A DNA stretch of 64,000 nt from Streptomyces bottropensis ATCC 25435 (GCF_000383595.1 NZ_KB911581.1:6035519-6099518); one strand, 5' to 3'. Shown: positions 19,952 through 28,539, numbered from the stretch's first letter. Numbers and translations: made by a program. The notes: a model not told the origin generated them from the sequence alone.

Positions 19952-20974
19952 ATGAAGGCAGCGGTCGTACGGGCGTTCGGTGAGCCCCTGGTCATCGAGG
20001 AACGCCCCGACCCCGAGCCCGGACCTGGCCAGATCCGGGTACGGGTGGAGGCCTCCGGGCTGTGCCACACCGACATCCACGCAGCCCGCGGCGACTGGCC
20101 GGTCAGGCCGAACCCGCCGTTCGTCCCCGGCCACGAGGGCGTCGGCCTCGTCGAGAAGCTCGGCGCGGGCGTCACCCGCCTGTCCGTCGGGCAGCGCGTC
20201 GCCGTGCCCTGGCTGGGCCGCGCCTGCGGGCGGTGCGAGCACTGTCTGTCCGGCTGGGAGACGCTGTGCGAGCAGCAGATCAACACCGGGTACGGGTGCG
20301 ACGGCGGGTACGCCGAGAAGATGCTCGCGTGGGGCGACTACGCCCAGCCGGTGCCCGACGGGATCAGCGCCCTGGAGGCCGCCCCGCTGACCTGCGCCGG
20401 CGTCACCACGTACAAGGCGCTCAAGGTCGCCGGGGTCAAGCCCGCGCAGCTCGTCGCCGTCTCCGGTGTCGGCGGGCTCGGGCACCTCGCCGTGCAGTAC
20501 GCGAAGATCGCCGGAGCGACCGTGGCGGCCATCGACGTCAGCGACGAGAAGCTGCGGCTCGCGGCGGAACTCGGCGCGGACATCGTCATCGACGCCCGCA
20601 AGGAGGACGTCGGCCAGGTGCTCCAGCGGCACGGCGGAGCGCACGCGGCCATCGCGCTCGCGGTGAACGAGGCGGCGTTCGCGGCGGCCAACTCCGGGCT
20701 GCGACGCGGCGGAAAGCTCGTCATGGTGGCCCTTCCCGCGCACGGAACGATCCAGGTCCCGATCTTCGACACCGTTCTGCGCGGCACCTCGGTCATCGGA
20801 TCGATCGTCGGCACCCGACAGGACCTGGCCGAGGTGTTCCAGCTGCACGCGGCCGGCCGCACGAAGGTCATCTACGAGACGCGTCCCCTCGCGACCGTCA
20901 ACGAGTCCATGGAGGACGTCCTGCGCGGCTCGGTCAAGGCCCGCATCGTCTTCGACCTGGGCGCGGGGAAGTGA
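19952..20974 (+). CDS. Zinc-dependent alcohol dehydrogenase (AdhP-like)
   Basis: A 340-residue medium-chain dehydrogenase. Catalytic zinc ligands are in GLCHTDIHAA and GHEGVG. The structural zinc Cys cluster is in CGRCEHCLSGWETLC. The NAD fold has VSGVGGLGHLAVQYA. It reduces aldehydes to alcohols, or the reverse, with NAD(H). Placement after a Usp relic with a dormancy box suggests NADH disposal under low oxygen. It matches AdhP in length and motifs; substrate preference cannot be read from sequence. Confidence 0.93.
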   Translation: MKAAVVRAFGEPLVIEERPDPEPGPGQIRVRVEASGLCHTDIHAARGDWPVRPNPPFVPGHEGVGLVEKLGAGVTRLSVGQRVAVPWLGRACGRCEHCLSGWETLCEQQINTGYGCDGGYAEKMLAWGDYAQPVPDGISALEAAPLTCAGVTTYKALKVAGVKPAQLVAVSGVGGLGHLAVQYAKIAGATVAAIDVSDEKLRLAAELGADIVIDARKEDVGQVLQRHGGAHAAIALAVNEAAFAAANSGLRRGGKLVMVALPAHGTIQVPIFDTVLRGTSVIGSIVGTRQDLAEVFQLHAAGRTKVIYETRPLATVNESMEDVLRGSVKARIVFDLGAGK

Positions 20975-20979
20975 CGAGG

Positions 20980-21873
20980 ATGACCGGGCCCTTGACGGAC
21001 CTGCCCCTGGTCGTGGGCGTCGACGGATCCGAGGAGAGCTACGGGGCCGTCGACTGGGCGGCGGACGAGGCAGCCCTGCGCGGAGTGCCCCTGCGGCTGG
21101 TGTACGCCTCGCTGTGGGAGCAGTACGAGGGCGGAGCCCTGGCTCATGATCTCGGCAGGATCACCGACCGGATACTGGCCGACACGATCGTCGGGGCGGC
21201 GGCCGAGCGTGCCCACCGCCGTCAGGTGGGCGTGAAGGTCACCACCGAGGTGTTGCCCGAGAGACCCGTGACCGTGCTGCTGCGCGAGGGACACGACGCC
21301 TCGGCGCTCGTCCTGGGCACGCGCGGCCGTAGTGGCCTCACCGAGCTGCTGCTCGGCTCGGTGAGCCTCGCGGTCGCCGGGCGCGCCGAGTGCCCGGTGA
21401 TCGTGGTGGGCCGCGGCCCCGAGCGCCGGCCCGGGATCCGGACCGAGCAGCGTGTCGTGCTCGGCATCGGCGACGAGACCAGTCCGGCTGCCGTGGACTT
21501 CGCCTTCCGGGCGGCGGCCGGCCGGGACGCGACCCTGCGCGCCGTACGGGCCTGGCGGTGCCCGGCGCACGAGAGCACCGATCACCCCCTGCTCGCCGGT
21601 GAGCCCGCCCGGCTGCACGAGCAGCAGGCCGCGGAGGTCCTGGAAACGGCGCTGCGGGCGGCCGCGGCGCGACACCCCTCGGTACGGGTACGGCGGCACA
21701 CCGTCGAAGGGCCGGCCCGCAAGGTGCTGGTGGAGGCCTCACGCGACGCCGATCTGCTGGTCGTCGGCGCCCGGCGCCGTGAGGGACACTTCGGGCTCCA
21801 GCTCGGCCGGGTCGCCCACGCCGCCCTGCACCACGCCGCCTGCCCCGTCGCGGTCGTGCCCCAGCGGGTGTGA
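20980..21873 (+). CDS. Universal stress protein, two tandem Usp domains (copy 3)
   Basis: A 297-residue protein. Domain 1 (about 1-145) carries an intact ATP pattern GTRG, nine residues, GS (VLGTRGRSGLTELLLGSVS). Domain 2 ends with HAACPVAVVPQRV. ATG 20980 follows the adh stop by five bases with a CGAGG site, so the two genes are cotranscribed. Confidence 0.92.
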   Translation: MTGPLTDLPLVVGVDGSEESYGAVDWAADEAALRGVPLRLVYASLWEQYEGGALAHDLGRITDRILADTIVGAAAERAHRRQVGVKVTTEVLPERPVTVLLREGHDASALVLGTRGRSGLTELLLGSVSLAVAGRAECPVIVVGRGPERRPGIRTEQRVVLGIGDETSPAAVDFAFRAAAGRDATLRAVRAWRCPAHESTDHPLLAGEPARLHEQQAAEVLETALRAAAARHPSVRVRRHTVEGPARKVLVEASRDADLLVVGARRREGHFGLQLGRVAHAALHHAACPVAVVPQRV

Positions 21874-22031
21874 GGACGGTGGCCGGCTCACAGACCCGCC
21901 GCCGAGTACCGCACCCGGAAGGAGAAGGCACGCACCGCTGGTCAGCCGCACCGCGGCTGGACGGCGCGCACCTGCGCCCCGCCGAGCCTGTCGTGCACGG
22001 CGTGGCCGACGACTGGCTTCGCAAGTTCTGA
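21870..22031 (+). CDS. Possible 53-residue protein between usp and flavodoxin
   Basis: A frame from GTG 21870, overlapping the usp stop as GTGTGA, to TGA 22031. The residues are Arg/His/Pro-rich with the end VVHGVADDWLRKF. No ribosome site beyond coupling and no family recognised. It may be a relic rather than a gene. Confidence 0.25.
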   Translation: MRTVAGSQTRRRVPHPEGEGTHRWSAAPRLDGAHLRPAEPVVHGVADDWLRKF

Positions 22032-22050
22032 TGTGAGAGGAGAGATCGCC

Positions 22051-22548
22051 ATGCCCAGCAGCGTGTTGGTCGCCTACGGAACGACGAACGGATCCACCGC
22101 GGAGATCGCCGAGGCCGTGGGCAAGGCTCTGCGCGAGGACGGGCTGACGGTCGACGTGCTGCCCGCCCGGTCCGTGGCGAGCGTGGCGTCGTACGAGGCC
22201 GTGGTGGTCGGAGGTGGCGTGTACGCCGGGCGCTGGCAGAAGGACGCCCGTCGCTTCCTGCGCCACCACCGTCGCGCACTGGCCGGACGCCCGCTGTGGA
22301 TGTTCAGCAGCGGCCCGCTCGACGCCTCGGCCTCGGACCGGGACATCCCGCCCGTGCCCGGCGTGAAGCGGGCCATGGTCCGGCTCGACGCCAGGGGGCA
22401 CGTCACCTTCGGTGGCTGCCTCGAAGAGGGCGCGAAGGGATTCATCGCCCGGAAGATCGTCTCCTCGGGCAAGGGCGGCGACTTCCGGGACTTCGCCGCG
22501 ATCGAGGCGTGGGCGAAGCGCGTCGCGGGCGAGTTGACGCGGGTATAG
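22051..22548 (+). CDS. Flavodoxin-domain protein (HemG-like)
   Basis: A 165-residue protein. The FMN phosphate loop is VAYGTTNGSTAEIA at the N-terminus, with VVVGGGVYAGRWQKDARRFL and LWMFSSGPLD as later FMN loops. Single-domain proteins of this type include menaquinone-linked protoporphyrinogen oxidases and flavodoxin-like electron carriers. Start ATG 22051 has GAGAGGAGAG upstream. It is last in the adh-usp transcript and is followed by a terminator. A role as low-potential donor, for example to the PFL activase, is conjecture. Confidence 0.85.
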   Translation: MPSSVLVAYGTTNGSTAEIAEAVGKALREDGLTVDVLPARSVASVASYEAVVVGGGVYAGRWQKDARRFLRHHRRALAGRPLWMFSSGPLDASASDRDIPPVPGVKRAMVRLDARGHVTFGGCLEEGAKGFIARKIVSSGKGGDFRDFAAIEAWAKRVAGELTRV

Positions 22549-22562
22549 ACAGGGACGGTTCA

Positions 22563-22598
22563 GCCGGGTCCGTGCCGATCGGTCGGTACGGACCCGGC
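22563..22598. terminator. Terminator after the flavodoxin gene
   Basis: A perfect 11-bp stem (GCCGGGTCCGT and complement) with a 14-base loop, starting 14 bases past the stop. Confidence 0.7.
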
Positions 22599-22620
22599 AG
22601 AGTTCGTCGAGGGTGCTGAT

Positions 22621-23140
22621 TCACCCAGGGACCACGGCGACAGGACACGCGGAATCCCGCAACAGGGCCCGTGTCACGCTGCCGGCCCGACTGCCGACCC
22701 GACTGCCGACTCGTTGCCCGGCCGCAACGAGCGCGGCACTCGCGGATCTGAGTATCAGGGCATGCTCCGGGGCGAACAGCACGACGTCTTCGAGCGCCCG
22801 TACTTCGGGGTGTCTCGCGCGCCACGGCCGCAGGGCGTCGGCGAGCAACTGCACCTCGTGGTCCTCCCAGGCACCCCGGTCCTCCGTCCGACGCCGAACG
22901 GCAGTTCGGCGTCGGACGAGGGGAGTCGCCACGCGTGCACGGCGTGCAGCCGGACATCCCTCAGCAGAGCGGCCTCGAAGGCGAAGCCGATGGCCGCGTC
23001 CGGCGGGTCACGCGCGTCCACGCCGAGGGCGACCTCGTCGTGGCGGTGCGACGGGGTCGCGCGGGTGGGACTGTCCGGCACCGCGACGATGGGGCAGGAA
23101 GACGACCCGACGATGGCGAGGAAGGCCAACCGCTCTGCGG
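22621..23140 (-). pseudogene. Frameshifted universal stress protein gene
   Basis: Read from high to low coordinates, one frame gives LAFLAIVGSSSCPIVAVPD and DEVALGVDARDPPDAAIGFA. A shift near 22895 leads to a frame with VQLLADALRPWRARHPEV and SVTRALLRDSACPVAVVPG. The first domain is mostly gone. A duplicated 8-bp run (CGACTGCC) near 22690 inserts repeated Val-Gly-Ser-Arg units into the ATP loop. Confidence 0.65.
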
Positions 23141-23142
23141 GG

Positions 23143-23299
23143 TCAACGGCATTGCCTGTCGAGGCGTGCCGAAAGGGACGGCACCGTGGCGAGGTCGACC
23201 TCGCCACGCAGTTCCAGGACGGTGGCCCTGCGGGCGGGTTGTTCCGTGAGGTGCGGTACGGGCGACGGCGGTTCGGCGCTGTTGCGCACCTCGGCGGCT
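23143..23299 (-). pseudogene. N-terminal fragment of a STAS anti-anti-sigma factor
   Basis: The frame reads ATVLELRGEVDLATVPSLSA, the first strand and helix of an anti-sigma-factor-antagonist STAS domain, then stops before the phosphorylatable Ser region. The rest of the domain is missing. Confidence 0.45.
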
Positions 23300-23304
23300 C
23301 GCAA

Positions 23305-23445
23305 CCGGTGCGGGCGATCGACGGGACGGTGGTCGCCCGCGAGGCTGATGAGATCGACGCGGCCACCCACTCTGGCTGGAGCGTCGTCGTCAACGGCGAG
23401 GCGACGGTCGTGACCGGCCCCGCCGAGCAGGAGCGGCCGGCCCGG
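23305..23445 (+). pseudogene. Fragment of a pyridoxamine 5'-phosphate oxidase-like gene
   Basis: The plus frame reads EADEIDAATHSGWSVVVNGE followed by TVVTGPAE. This closely resembles residues of the intact PNPOx-like protein at 24768 (EADVIDPDTHTGWSVVVTG). Neither end of the domain is present. Confidence 0.5.
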
Positions 23446-23556
23446 ACCCGGCCGGCGCTCCTGGGTGCCCTCGCGTCGCCGGCCGCCTCCACGACGGGGT
23501 TCTTCCTGCCTCTTGACGGGCCGTCACCGACCCGGAGCCGAACGGCCCTGCGACAA

Positions 23557-23572
23557 GGGGCCGTTCGGCGCT
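23557..23572. promoter_or_regulatory. Dormancy-type box upstream of usp copy 4
   Basis: GGGGCCGTTCGGCGCT fits the consensus with one mismatch, 92 bases before ATG 23665. A GGCGGCCCCTGC half-site follows, as at the first usp gene. Confidence 0.6.
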
Positions 23573-23664
23573 GCGACGGGTTCTGGCGGCCCCTGCCTCC
23601 AGTGTCCGCGGAGGGCGAGTGTGGACTGCGAAGCCGCCGCGACACCCGAAGGGAAGCATGAGCC

Positions 23665-24492
23665 ATGACTCTCCAACACGTGGTCGTAGGAACGGACGGT
23701 TCGCTGGTCGCCGTACGGGCGGTGGACCGGGCCGCGGCCGAGGCGGTGCGCCGTGGAGCCGGCCTGCGCGTCGTGTACGCCGTGCCGGACCGGGACGAGG
23801 CCGGACCCGTACTGAGCGCAGCGGCGTCGCGGGCGAGCGAGAGGTACCCGGGTCTGCCGGTCGTGACAGTGGCGGCTGAGGGCGGCACCGTACAAGCGCT
23901 GGTTCGTGAGAGCGAACACGCGGTCCTGACCGTTGTGGGCACACGCGGCTTCGGCCGGCTCACCGGCCTGATGTTCGGCTCGGTGAGCCTGCGGCTGACC
24001 GCGCGGACGCGGGGCCCGCTGCTGGTCGTACGCGGGGACCATCCGTGCGACGACGGCAGGGATGTGCTGCTCGGCCTGGAGAGCGACTCGGACGCGGACG
24101 CGGCCGCCTACGCCTTCCAGGAAGCCGAGCGGCGCGGCGCCCGGCTGCGTGTTCTGCACTCCTGGACCCACCCGCGGGTGGCCCCCGAACCGCCGTCGCT
24201 CGTGCCCGCGACGAGCCCGGGACAGGAGCGGCGCGCCCGGCACGGCCGCGCCGAGGAGGCCGTACCGCGCTTCGCCCTGACCCGGCTGCGGGAGCGGCAT
24301 CCCGGCGTCGATGTCGAGATCCGCACGGCCCGTACCGGCGTGGCAGGCTCACTGCTGGAGGCCACGCGGGAGGCCGCGGTCGTCGTCATCGGCGCGCACC
24401 GGCACAACGGGCCGGGAGCGCGGTTGGGACCGGTCGCGCACACCCTGTTGCACCGGTCCCACTGCCCTGTGGTCGTCGTGCCCGGCGGATGA
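23665..24492 (+). CDS. Universal stress protein, two tandem Usp domains (copy 4)
   Basis: A 275-residue protein. Domain 1 starts QHVVVGTDGSLVAVRAVDRA and has an intact ATP pattern (VVGTRGFGRLTGLMFGSVS). Domain 2 ends LHRSHCPVVVVPGG. It is shorter than copy 1 in the first domain, like copy 2, and those two are probably close paralogs. A dormancy-type box lies upstream; only a usp relic follows. Confidence 0.92.
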   Translation: MTLQHVVVGTDGSLVAVRAVDRAAAEAVRRGAGLRVVYAVPDRDEAGPVLSAAASRASERYPGLPVVTVAAEGGTVQALVRESEHAVLTVVGTRGFGRLTGLMFGSVSLRLTARTRGPLLVVRGDHPCDDGRDVLLGLESDSDADAAAYAFQEAERRGARLRVLHSWTHPRVAPEPPSLVPATSPGQERRARHGRAEEAVPRFALTRLRERHPGVDVEIRTARTGVAGSLLEATREAAVVVIGAHRHNGPGARLGPVAHTLLHRSHCPVVVVPGG

Positions 24493-24599
24493 CCGGCGGC
24501 GACCACCCGGCCGACCGTGAAGCGGGCGGTCACCATGGCGGGCCTCGTCCTCGACTGGAGGGCGCTCATCATCGTGGGCATGCCGTCGGCGCATCGGGC

Positions 24600-24761
24600 G
24601 GCAACGCCGGTGCGCACCTGGAGGACGCCTCGCACGCGGCCTCGCCGATCGTCGTCGGGCTCCGCAACCGCACAGGCTCGCTCGGCTCGCACATCGATCC
24701 GGTGGCCCGCACGGTCCTCCGGCACGCGGTCGCACCGGTCGCGGTGGTGCCGCACGACTGA
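24600..24761 (+). pseudogene. C-terminal relic of a universal stress protein
   Basis: The frame reads ASPIVVGLRNRTGSLGSHID then VARTVLRHAVAPVAVVPHD and stops. This is only the last third of a Usp domain, in a frame with no start of its own. Confidence 0.6.
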
Positions 24762-24767
24762 CGGCGT

Positions 24768-25232
24768 TCACGCCCACGGGAACGGGGCGTGGGCCGTGAG
24801 GCGGAGCCCGGTGATCAGGTCGGGGTGGATACGGATGGCGTGATCCATCCGCTGCGTCATCCAGGGGCGCGACAAAGCACCGTAGCGGGCCAGTTCACGC
24901 GGATCGGTGACCAGCCACGCATAGCCGGTGACGACCACGCTCCACCCGGTGTGCGTGTCGGGGTCTATGACGTCGGCCTCGTAGGCGACGACGGCCCCCG
25001 TACGCCCGGCCTGCCGGGTGTACCGAGCCAGCGTGGCGTCACCTTGGGTACGGATGACGACGTCGCCGTCGACGAGGACGTGGTTGACCGGGCGGACGGT
25101 GGGCAGCGCGTGCCGGGTGAAGACGACCCGACCCAGGGACACGCTGCCCAACAGGCGTAGCGCCTCGACGCCGTCGAGCTCGACGCTCGTGTGCGCTTCT
25201 GAGGAGTTCGACGGGTCGTCGTCGCCGGCCAT
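24768..25232 (-). CDS. Pyridoxamine 5'-phosphate oxidase-fold flavin-binding protein
   Basis: About 154 residues from ATG 25232. The split-barrel core is seen as LLGSVSLGRVVFTRHALPTV, RPVNHVLVDGDVVIRT and THTGWSVVVTGYAWLVTD. Small proteins of this family bind FMN or F420 and are recurrent in actinobacterial dormancy regulons. A GTG at 25262 is an alternative start; ATG 25232 puts the upstream box at 100 bases, matching its neighbours. Enzyme activity unknown. Confidence 0.85.
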   Translation of the reverse strand: MAGDDDPSNSSEAHTSVELDGVEALRLLGSVSLGRVVFTRHALPTVRPVNHVLVDGDVVIRTQGDATLARYTRQAGRTGAVVAYEADVIDPDTHTGWSVVVTGYAWLVTDPRELARYGALSRPWMTQRMDHAIRIHPDLITGLRLTAHAPFPWA

Positions 25233-25332
25233 GGCAGATTTCCGTATCGTTCGGTCACTCACAGTTCAGGTCTCCCGAAGTCAGGCGTGGGCCTGATCGG
25301 GCCATTCGAACCGCGCGGGAGTATCTCGCACC

Positions 25333-25348
25333 AGGGCCGTTCGGCCTC
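25333..25348. promoter_or_regulatory. Dormancy-type box upstream of the PNPOx-like gene
   Basis: AGGGCCGTTCGGCCTC fits the consensus with one mismatch, 100 bases from ATG 25232 on the minus strand. The associated half-site (GGCGGTCCCTGCC) lies on the plus-strand side, so the box may once have faced a lost plus-strand gene. Confidence 0.5.
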
Positions 25349-25408
25349 GGTCGAAGTCCGGCGGTCCCTGCCTCGCGCGGCTGGGGGCGTATCAACGGTC
25401 CAGGTCGG

Positions 25409-26980
25409 TCACCGGCGGTTAATGGTCTCCAGCGCGGAGGCCAGCACGTGGGGGTCGTGGTGGCCCTTGTAGACCTTGGGCGGGTGCCTGTCCAGCTTCA
25501 GGAGCTGTGTCACCGCCGTCCAGGCGGTGCGCACGGAGTACTCGACGGTGAAGACGACGTCGTCGGGCACCTCCGCGAACTGGCCGATGAAGGCGAGGTT
25601 CACCGATCCCTCGGGTACGACCCGGGGCCGGTCGGCGCGGCGACGGGCCAGGAACTGGCTGGTGATGTAGGGCATCACGCAGGGCACGACGGTGGAGGTC
25701 TCCAGGACCCGGGCCTTGGCCCGCTCGTCGAACGGGAGGTGCTGCAGGACCTCTTCGAGGATCTCGCGGCCGGAGCACATGGTCATCGGCTTGGGTGTGT
25801 GGTTGCCGGTCCGGCCGGGGAACAGGCCGTAACCCCACCAGACGCAGACGCCCTCCGGCTGGTCGCGGTAGACGGGCTGGCGGTTGGCGACGATGCTGAG
25901 CAGCCAGTTGGAGTCGGTGAACGTCATCAGACCGCCCTTGCCGGCCGGGCTGCCGCTGAACTCTTCGAGAGCGTCGAGGAACGCGGAGCCCTTCGTGGTG
26001 ACCGTGAACGACTCCCAGCGGGACTCCTTGACCTGTTTGTCGAAGACGGACGGGTCGCCGAAGTCGTCACGGCCGCGGGCCAGTCGATGCCACAGCAGCC
26101 AGGCGTCCGAGCGGTGCGGGGCCGGCGGGGGCGCGGAGGTGTGCGAGCCGAGGCTGGAGGCGTCCGTCATGGAGCCGTTGGTGACGAGGACCAGGTCCTC
26201 GGGCGCGACGGTGATCTCCTCGTCGAAACCGCCCCGGTTCATGTAGACGGTCTCGACCGTGCCGCGCCCGGTGCCCGGGGCGAACCCGAGGTCGGTGACG
26301 TGACAACCGGTGTGGACCGTTACGCCGCGCTCGCGCAGCCAGGCTGTCAGCGGTCGCACGATGGAGTCGTACTGGTTGTAGCGGGTCCGGTGGATGCCCG
26401 ACATGGAGGCGAGCTCGGAGAACAGGTGGATGAAGCGCCTCAGATAGCGACGGAACTCGATGGCGCTGTGCCAGGGTTGGAACGCGAACGTGGTGCACCA
26501 CATGAACCAGAAGCCGGTCGTGAAGAAGTGTTCGCCGAAGCAGTCGGTGATCCGTTTGCCGTCCAGGTGCCCCTCGGGGGTGGCCAGGCAGCGGATCAGC
26601 TCCAGCCGGTCGCGTGCGGAGAACCCCATCGAGGCCGTATCGACGATCTTGCCGTCGCCGTCGACGAGACGGGCGATGTCGTCCCAGGCGAAGTCCTCGT
26701 GCCCGGCCAGGATCTCCTCCGTCACGGAGACGGAGGGGTCGTCGAGGGTGGGGATGCCGGACAACAGGTCGTAGGTGCAGCGGAACTCGGCCTCGAACAT
26801 CCGCCCGCCGCGCATGGTGTAGCCGGCGTCTGCCGTGCCGCCCGCGTCCAGGCTGCCGCCGATGGTCCGCTGCTCCTCGAAGAGGTGGATGTCGCTTCCC
26901 TCGAAGCCGCCGTCGCGGATCAGGAACGCCGCCGCGGACAGTGCCGCGATCCCGCTGCCCACCAGATATGCCTTCGCCAT
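25409..26980 (-). CDS. ohyA: Oleate hydratase
   Basis: A 523-residue FAD-dependent hydratase that adds water to the double bond of oleic acid, giving 10-hydroxystearate. The FAD motif is KAYLVGSGIAALSAAAFLIR. The family loops RTIGGSLDAGG, MRGGRMFEAEF and TGFWFMWCTTFAFQPWHSA are present, as is the C-terminal FIGQFAEVPDDVVFTVEYSV. Start ATG 26980 has AAGGAG at good distance. It detoxifies or remodels unsaturated fatty acids. It has its own upstream box, so it may be induced with the dormancy genes. Confidence 0.95.
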   Translation of the reverse strand: MAKAYLVGSGIAALSAAAFLIRDGGFEGSDIHLFEEQRTIGGSLDAGGTADAGYTMRGGRMFEAEFRCTYDLLSGIPTLDDPSVSVTEEILAGHEDFAWDDIARLVDGDGKIVDTASMGFSARDRLELIRCLATPEGHLDGKRITDCFGEHFFTTGFWFMWCTTFAFQPWHSAIEFRRYLRRFIHLFSELASMSGIHRTRYNQYDSIVRPLTAWLRERGVTVHTGCHVTDLGFAPGTGRGTVETVYMNRGGFDEEITVAPEDLVLVTNGSMTDASSLGSHTSAPPPAPHRSDAWLLWHRLARGRDDFGDPSVFDKQVKESRWESFTVTTKGSAFLDALEEFSGSPAGKGGLMTFTDSNWLLSIVANRQPVYRDQPEGVCVWWGYGLFPGRTGNHTPKPMTMCSGREILEEVLQHLPFDERAKARVLETSTVVPCVMPYITSQFLARRRADRPRVVPEGSVNLAFIGQFAEVPDDVVFTVEYSVRTAWTAVTQLLKLDRHPPKVYKGHHDPHVLASALETINRR

Positions 26981-27055
26981 CACACAACTCCTTGTTGTCA
27001 TCGGTCGAGCGGAACCGCCCGGCCCACGGTTTCCCGTGGGCCGGGGGCCTGTCTG

Positions 27056-27071
27056 TGGGCCGTTGGGCCAC
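27056..27071. promoter_or_regulatory. Dormancy-type box upstream of oleate hydratase
   Basis: TGGGCCGTTGGGCCAC fits with two mismatches, 75 bases from ATG 26980. A second GC-rich element (GGCCCCCGGCCCACGG on the minus strand) lies closer to the gene. Confidence 0.45.
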
Positions 27072-27215
27072 CTCGGTGGTCCGGACGGCCCTGCGAGCGG
27101 GAGCCGGAGGTGTCCGCGCACCTTTGGCATGAGGGGGTGCGACCGCGCGGGGAAGACGGTCGCGCTGCCCGCGGGTCCGATGTCGCCGAGCTCCGTCGGA
27201 CCCGTCGGACGCCGG

Positions 27216-27701
27216 TCACGCGGTGTGCGGACTACGGCTGAGCTGCCGCGGGGCGTCCGGACGGCCGTGCCCGATGTGCTCACTGCCGTAGTAGGCGGTG
27301 CGCATGAGTTCCCGCATGTCGTAGAGCATGGGCGTGCGCGGCTTGGCGGGCGCGCACTGGTCCTCGTAGGCGTTCATGGCCTGCTGGCGCAGGGCGTCGA
27401 GAGAGGCACGCCCGTCGACGCCGAGGGACCGGAAGGTCGGTTCCGATGCCCACGGCGTCACGCAGGCGTTCCACCACGGCGGCGAGCGACTCCACGCCCT
27501 CGCCCTCCTGCGGGGCCGCGGCGGGCAGGCCGAGGGTGCGGGCGATGTCCTGGAAGCGTTCCGGGGCACGGTGGTTCTCGTACCTGGGCCAGCCCGTGAG
27601 CCTGCTCGGCACGGTGCCGTTGCAGCGGATGACGTGCGGAAGCAGACCGGCGCTGGTACGTCCGTGGCGATGCGGAACGTGGCGCCGAGTGGGTGGGACA
27701 C
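27216..27701 (-). pseudogene. adhE: C-terminal relic of bifunctional aldehyde/alcohol dehydrogenase AdhE
   Basis: Three frames tile the last third of the AdhE iron-dependent domain: HPLGATFRIATDVPA, then RYENHRAPERFQDIARTLGL with VESLAAVVERLRDAVGIGT, then NAYEDQCAPAKPRTPMLYDM and ELMRTAYYGSEH. At least two frameshifts separate them. The acetaldehyde dehydrogenase half and the iron-binding region are absent. AdhE normally works with pyruvate formate-lyase to make ethanol, so the loss changes the fermentation route. Confidence 0.75.
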
Positions 27702-27735
27702 GGACCGAACCGCCTGTACGGCGGGCCGGTGCGCG

Positions 27736-28446
27736 TCACTGCCCGGTGATCCCCGGGGAGGGGCCCTTCTCGGCCGGGCGGTCGTCGTCGAGGCGGAAGG
27801 TCAGGCTGCTGAACACCCCGACGACCCCGTCCGCCTGCCAGGCCGACCGGACGGCGTGAGCGATGTCGGTACGGTGTTCCAGGCACCCTTCAAGTGTGAC
27901 CAGGCCGTCGCGTACCGAGACGACGACGGCGTCGGGCGGCAGGCCGGGAGCGGCGACCAGGATCTCGTCCGTCACGTGTCGGCGGATGTCCTCGTCCGTG
28001 CGCAGGAAGACCCGCAGCAGGTCCCGGCGGGTGGCGATGCCGATGAGCCGGTCCTCCTCGTCCACCACGGGAAGCCGCTCGATCCCGTGGCGCTCCATCA
28101 CCCGCGCGGCCTCCGGGACAGGTTGCTCCGGATGCACCGTGATCGCGGGCGTGGACATCAGTTCGCCGGCGGTGGTGGCGAACACCCCGGCAGCCGCTCG
28201 GTGCCCTGGACGCCGCAGGCGCGGCATCCGGTGACGGCGATCCAGGCGCCCATCGGCCCGGGCCGCCTGACCGCGCACCAGGTCGGTCCCGGAGACCACC
28301 CCGACCACTTTGTCGTCGTGGTCGACGACAGGCATCCCGCTGATCCGATGGGCGTCCAGCAGTCGGACCACGTCCTTGAACGGGGTCTCACGGTGTGCTT
28401 GGACGACCTCGTCGGTCATCACGTCGCCCACGGTGTGGATCTTCAC
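27736..28446 (-). CDS. CBS-pair and BON domain protein
   Basis: A 236-residue protein: CBS1 (about 1-58, VGDVMTDEVVQAHRETPFKD), CBS2 (about 96-150, MSTPAITVHPEQPVPEAARV) and a BON domain (about 152-222, DGLVTLEGCLEHRTDIAHAV). CBS pairs sense adenosyl ligands; BON domains bind membranes or partners. This architecture recurs in DosR-type regulons. Start GTG 28446 is chosen for its GGAGGAAG ribosome site. The linker between CBS domains is unusually Arg-rich (about 64-85). Confidence 0.88.
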   Translation of the reverse strand: MKIHTVGDVMTDEVVQAHRETPFKDVVRLLDAHRISGMPVVDHDDKVVGVVSGTDLVRGQAARADGRLDRRHRMPRLRRPGHRAAAGVFATTAGELMSTPAITVHPEQPVPEAARVMERHGIERLPVVDEEDRLIGIATRRDLLRVFLRTDEDIRRHVTDEILVAAPGLPPDAVVVSVRDGLVTLEGCLEHRTDIAHAVRSAWQADGVVGVFSSLTFRLDDDRPAEKGPSPGITGQ

Positions 28447-28539
28447 GATGTCTTCCTCCTTCACCGGCGGGAGAAGGGACGGGGTCCTCCCGGGGCACGC
28501 CGGGTGACGGGGCTCCGCCCACACTCACCCGGCGCATCC

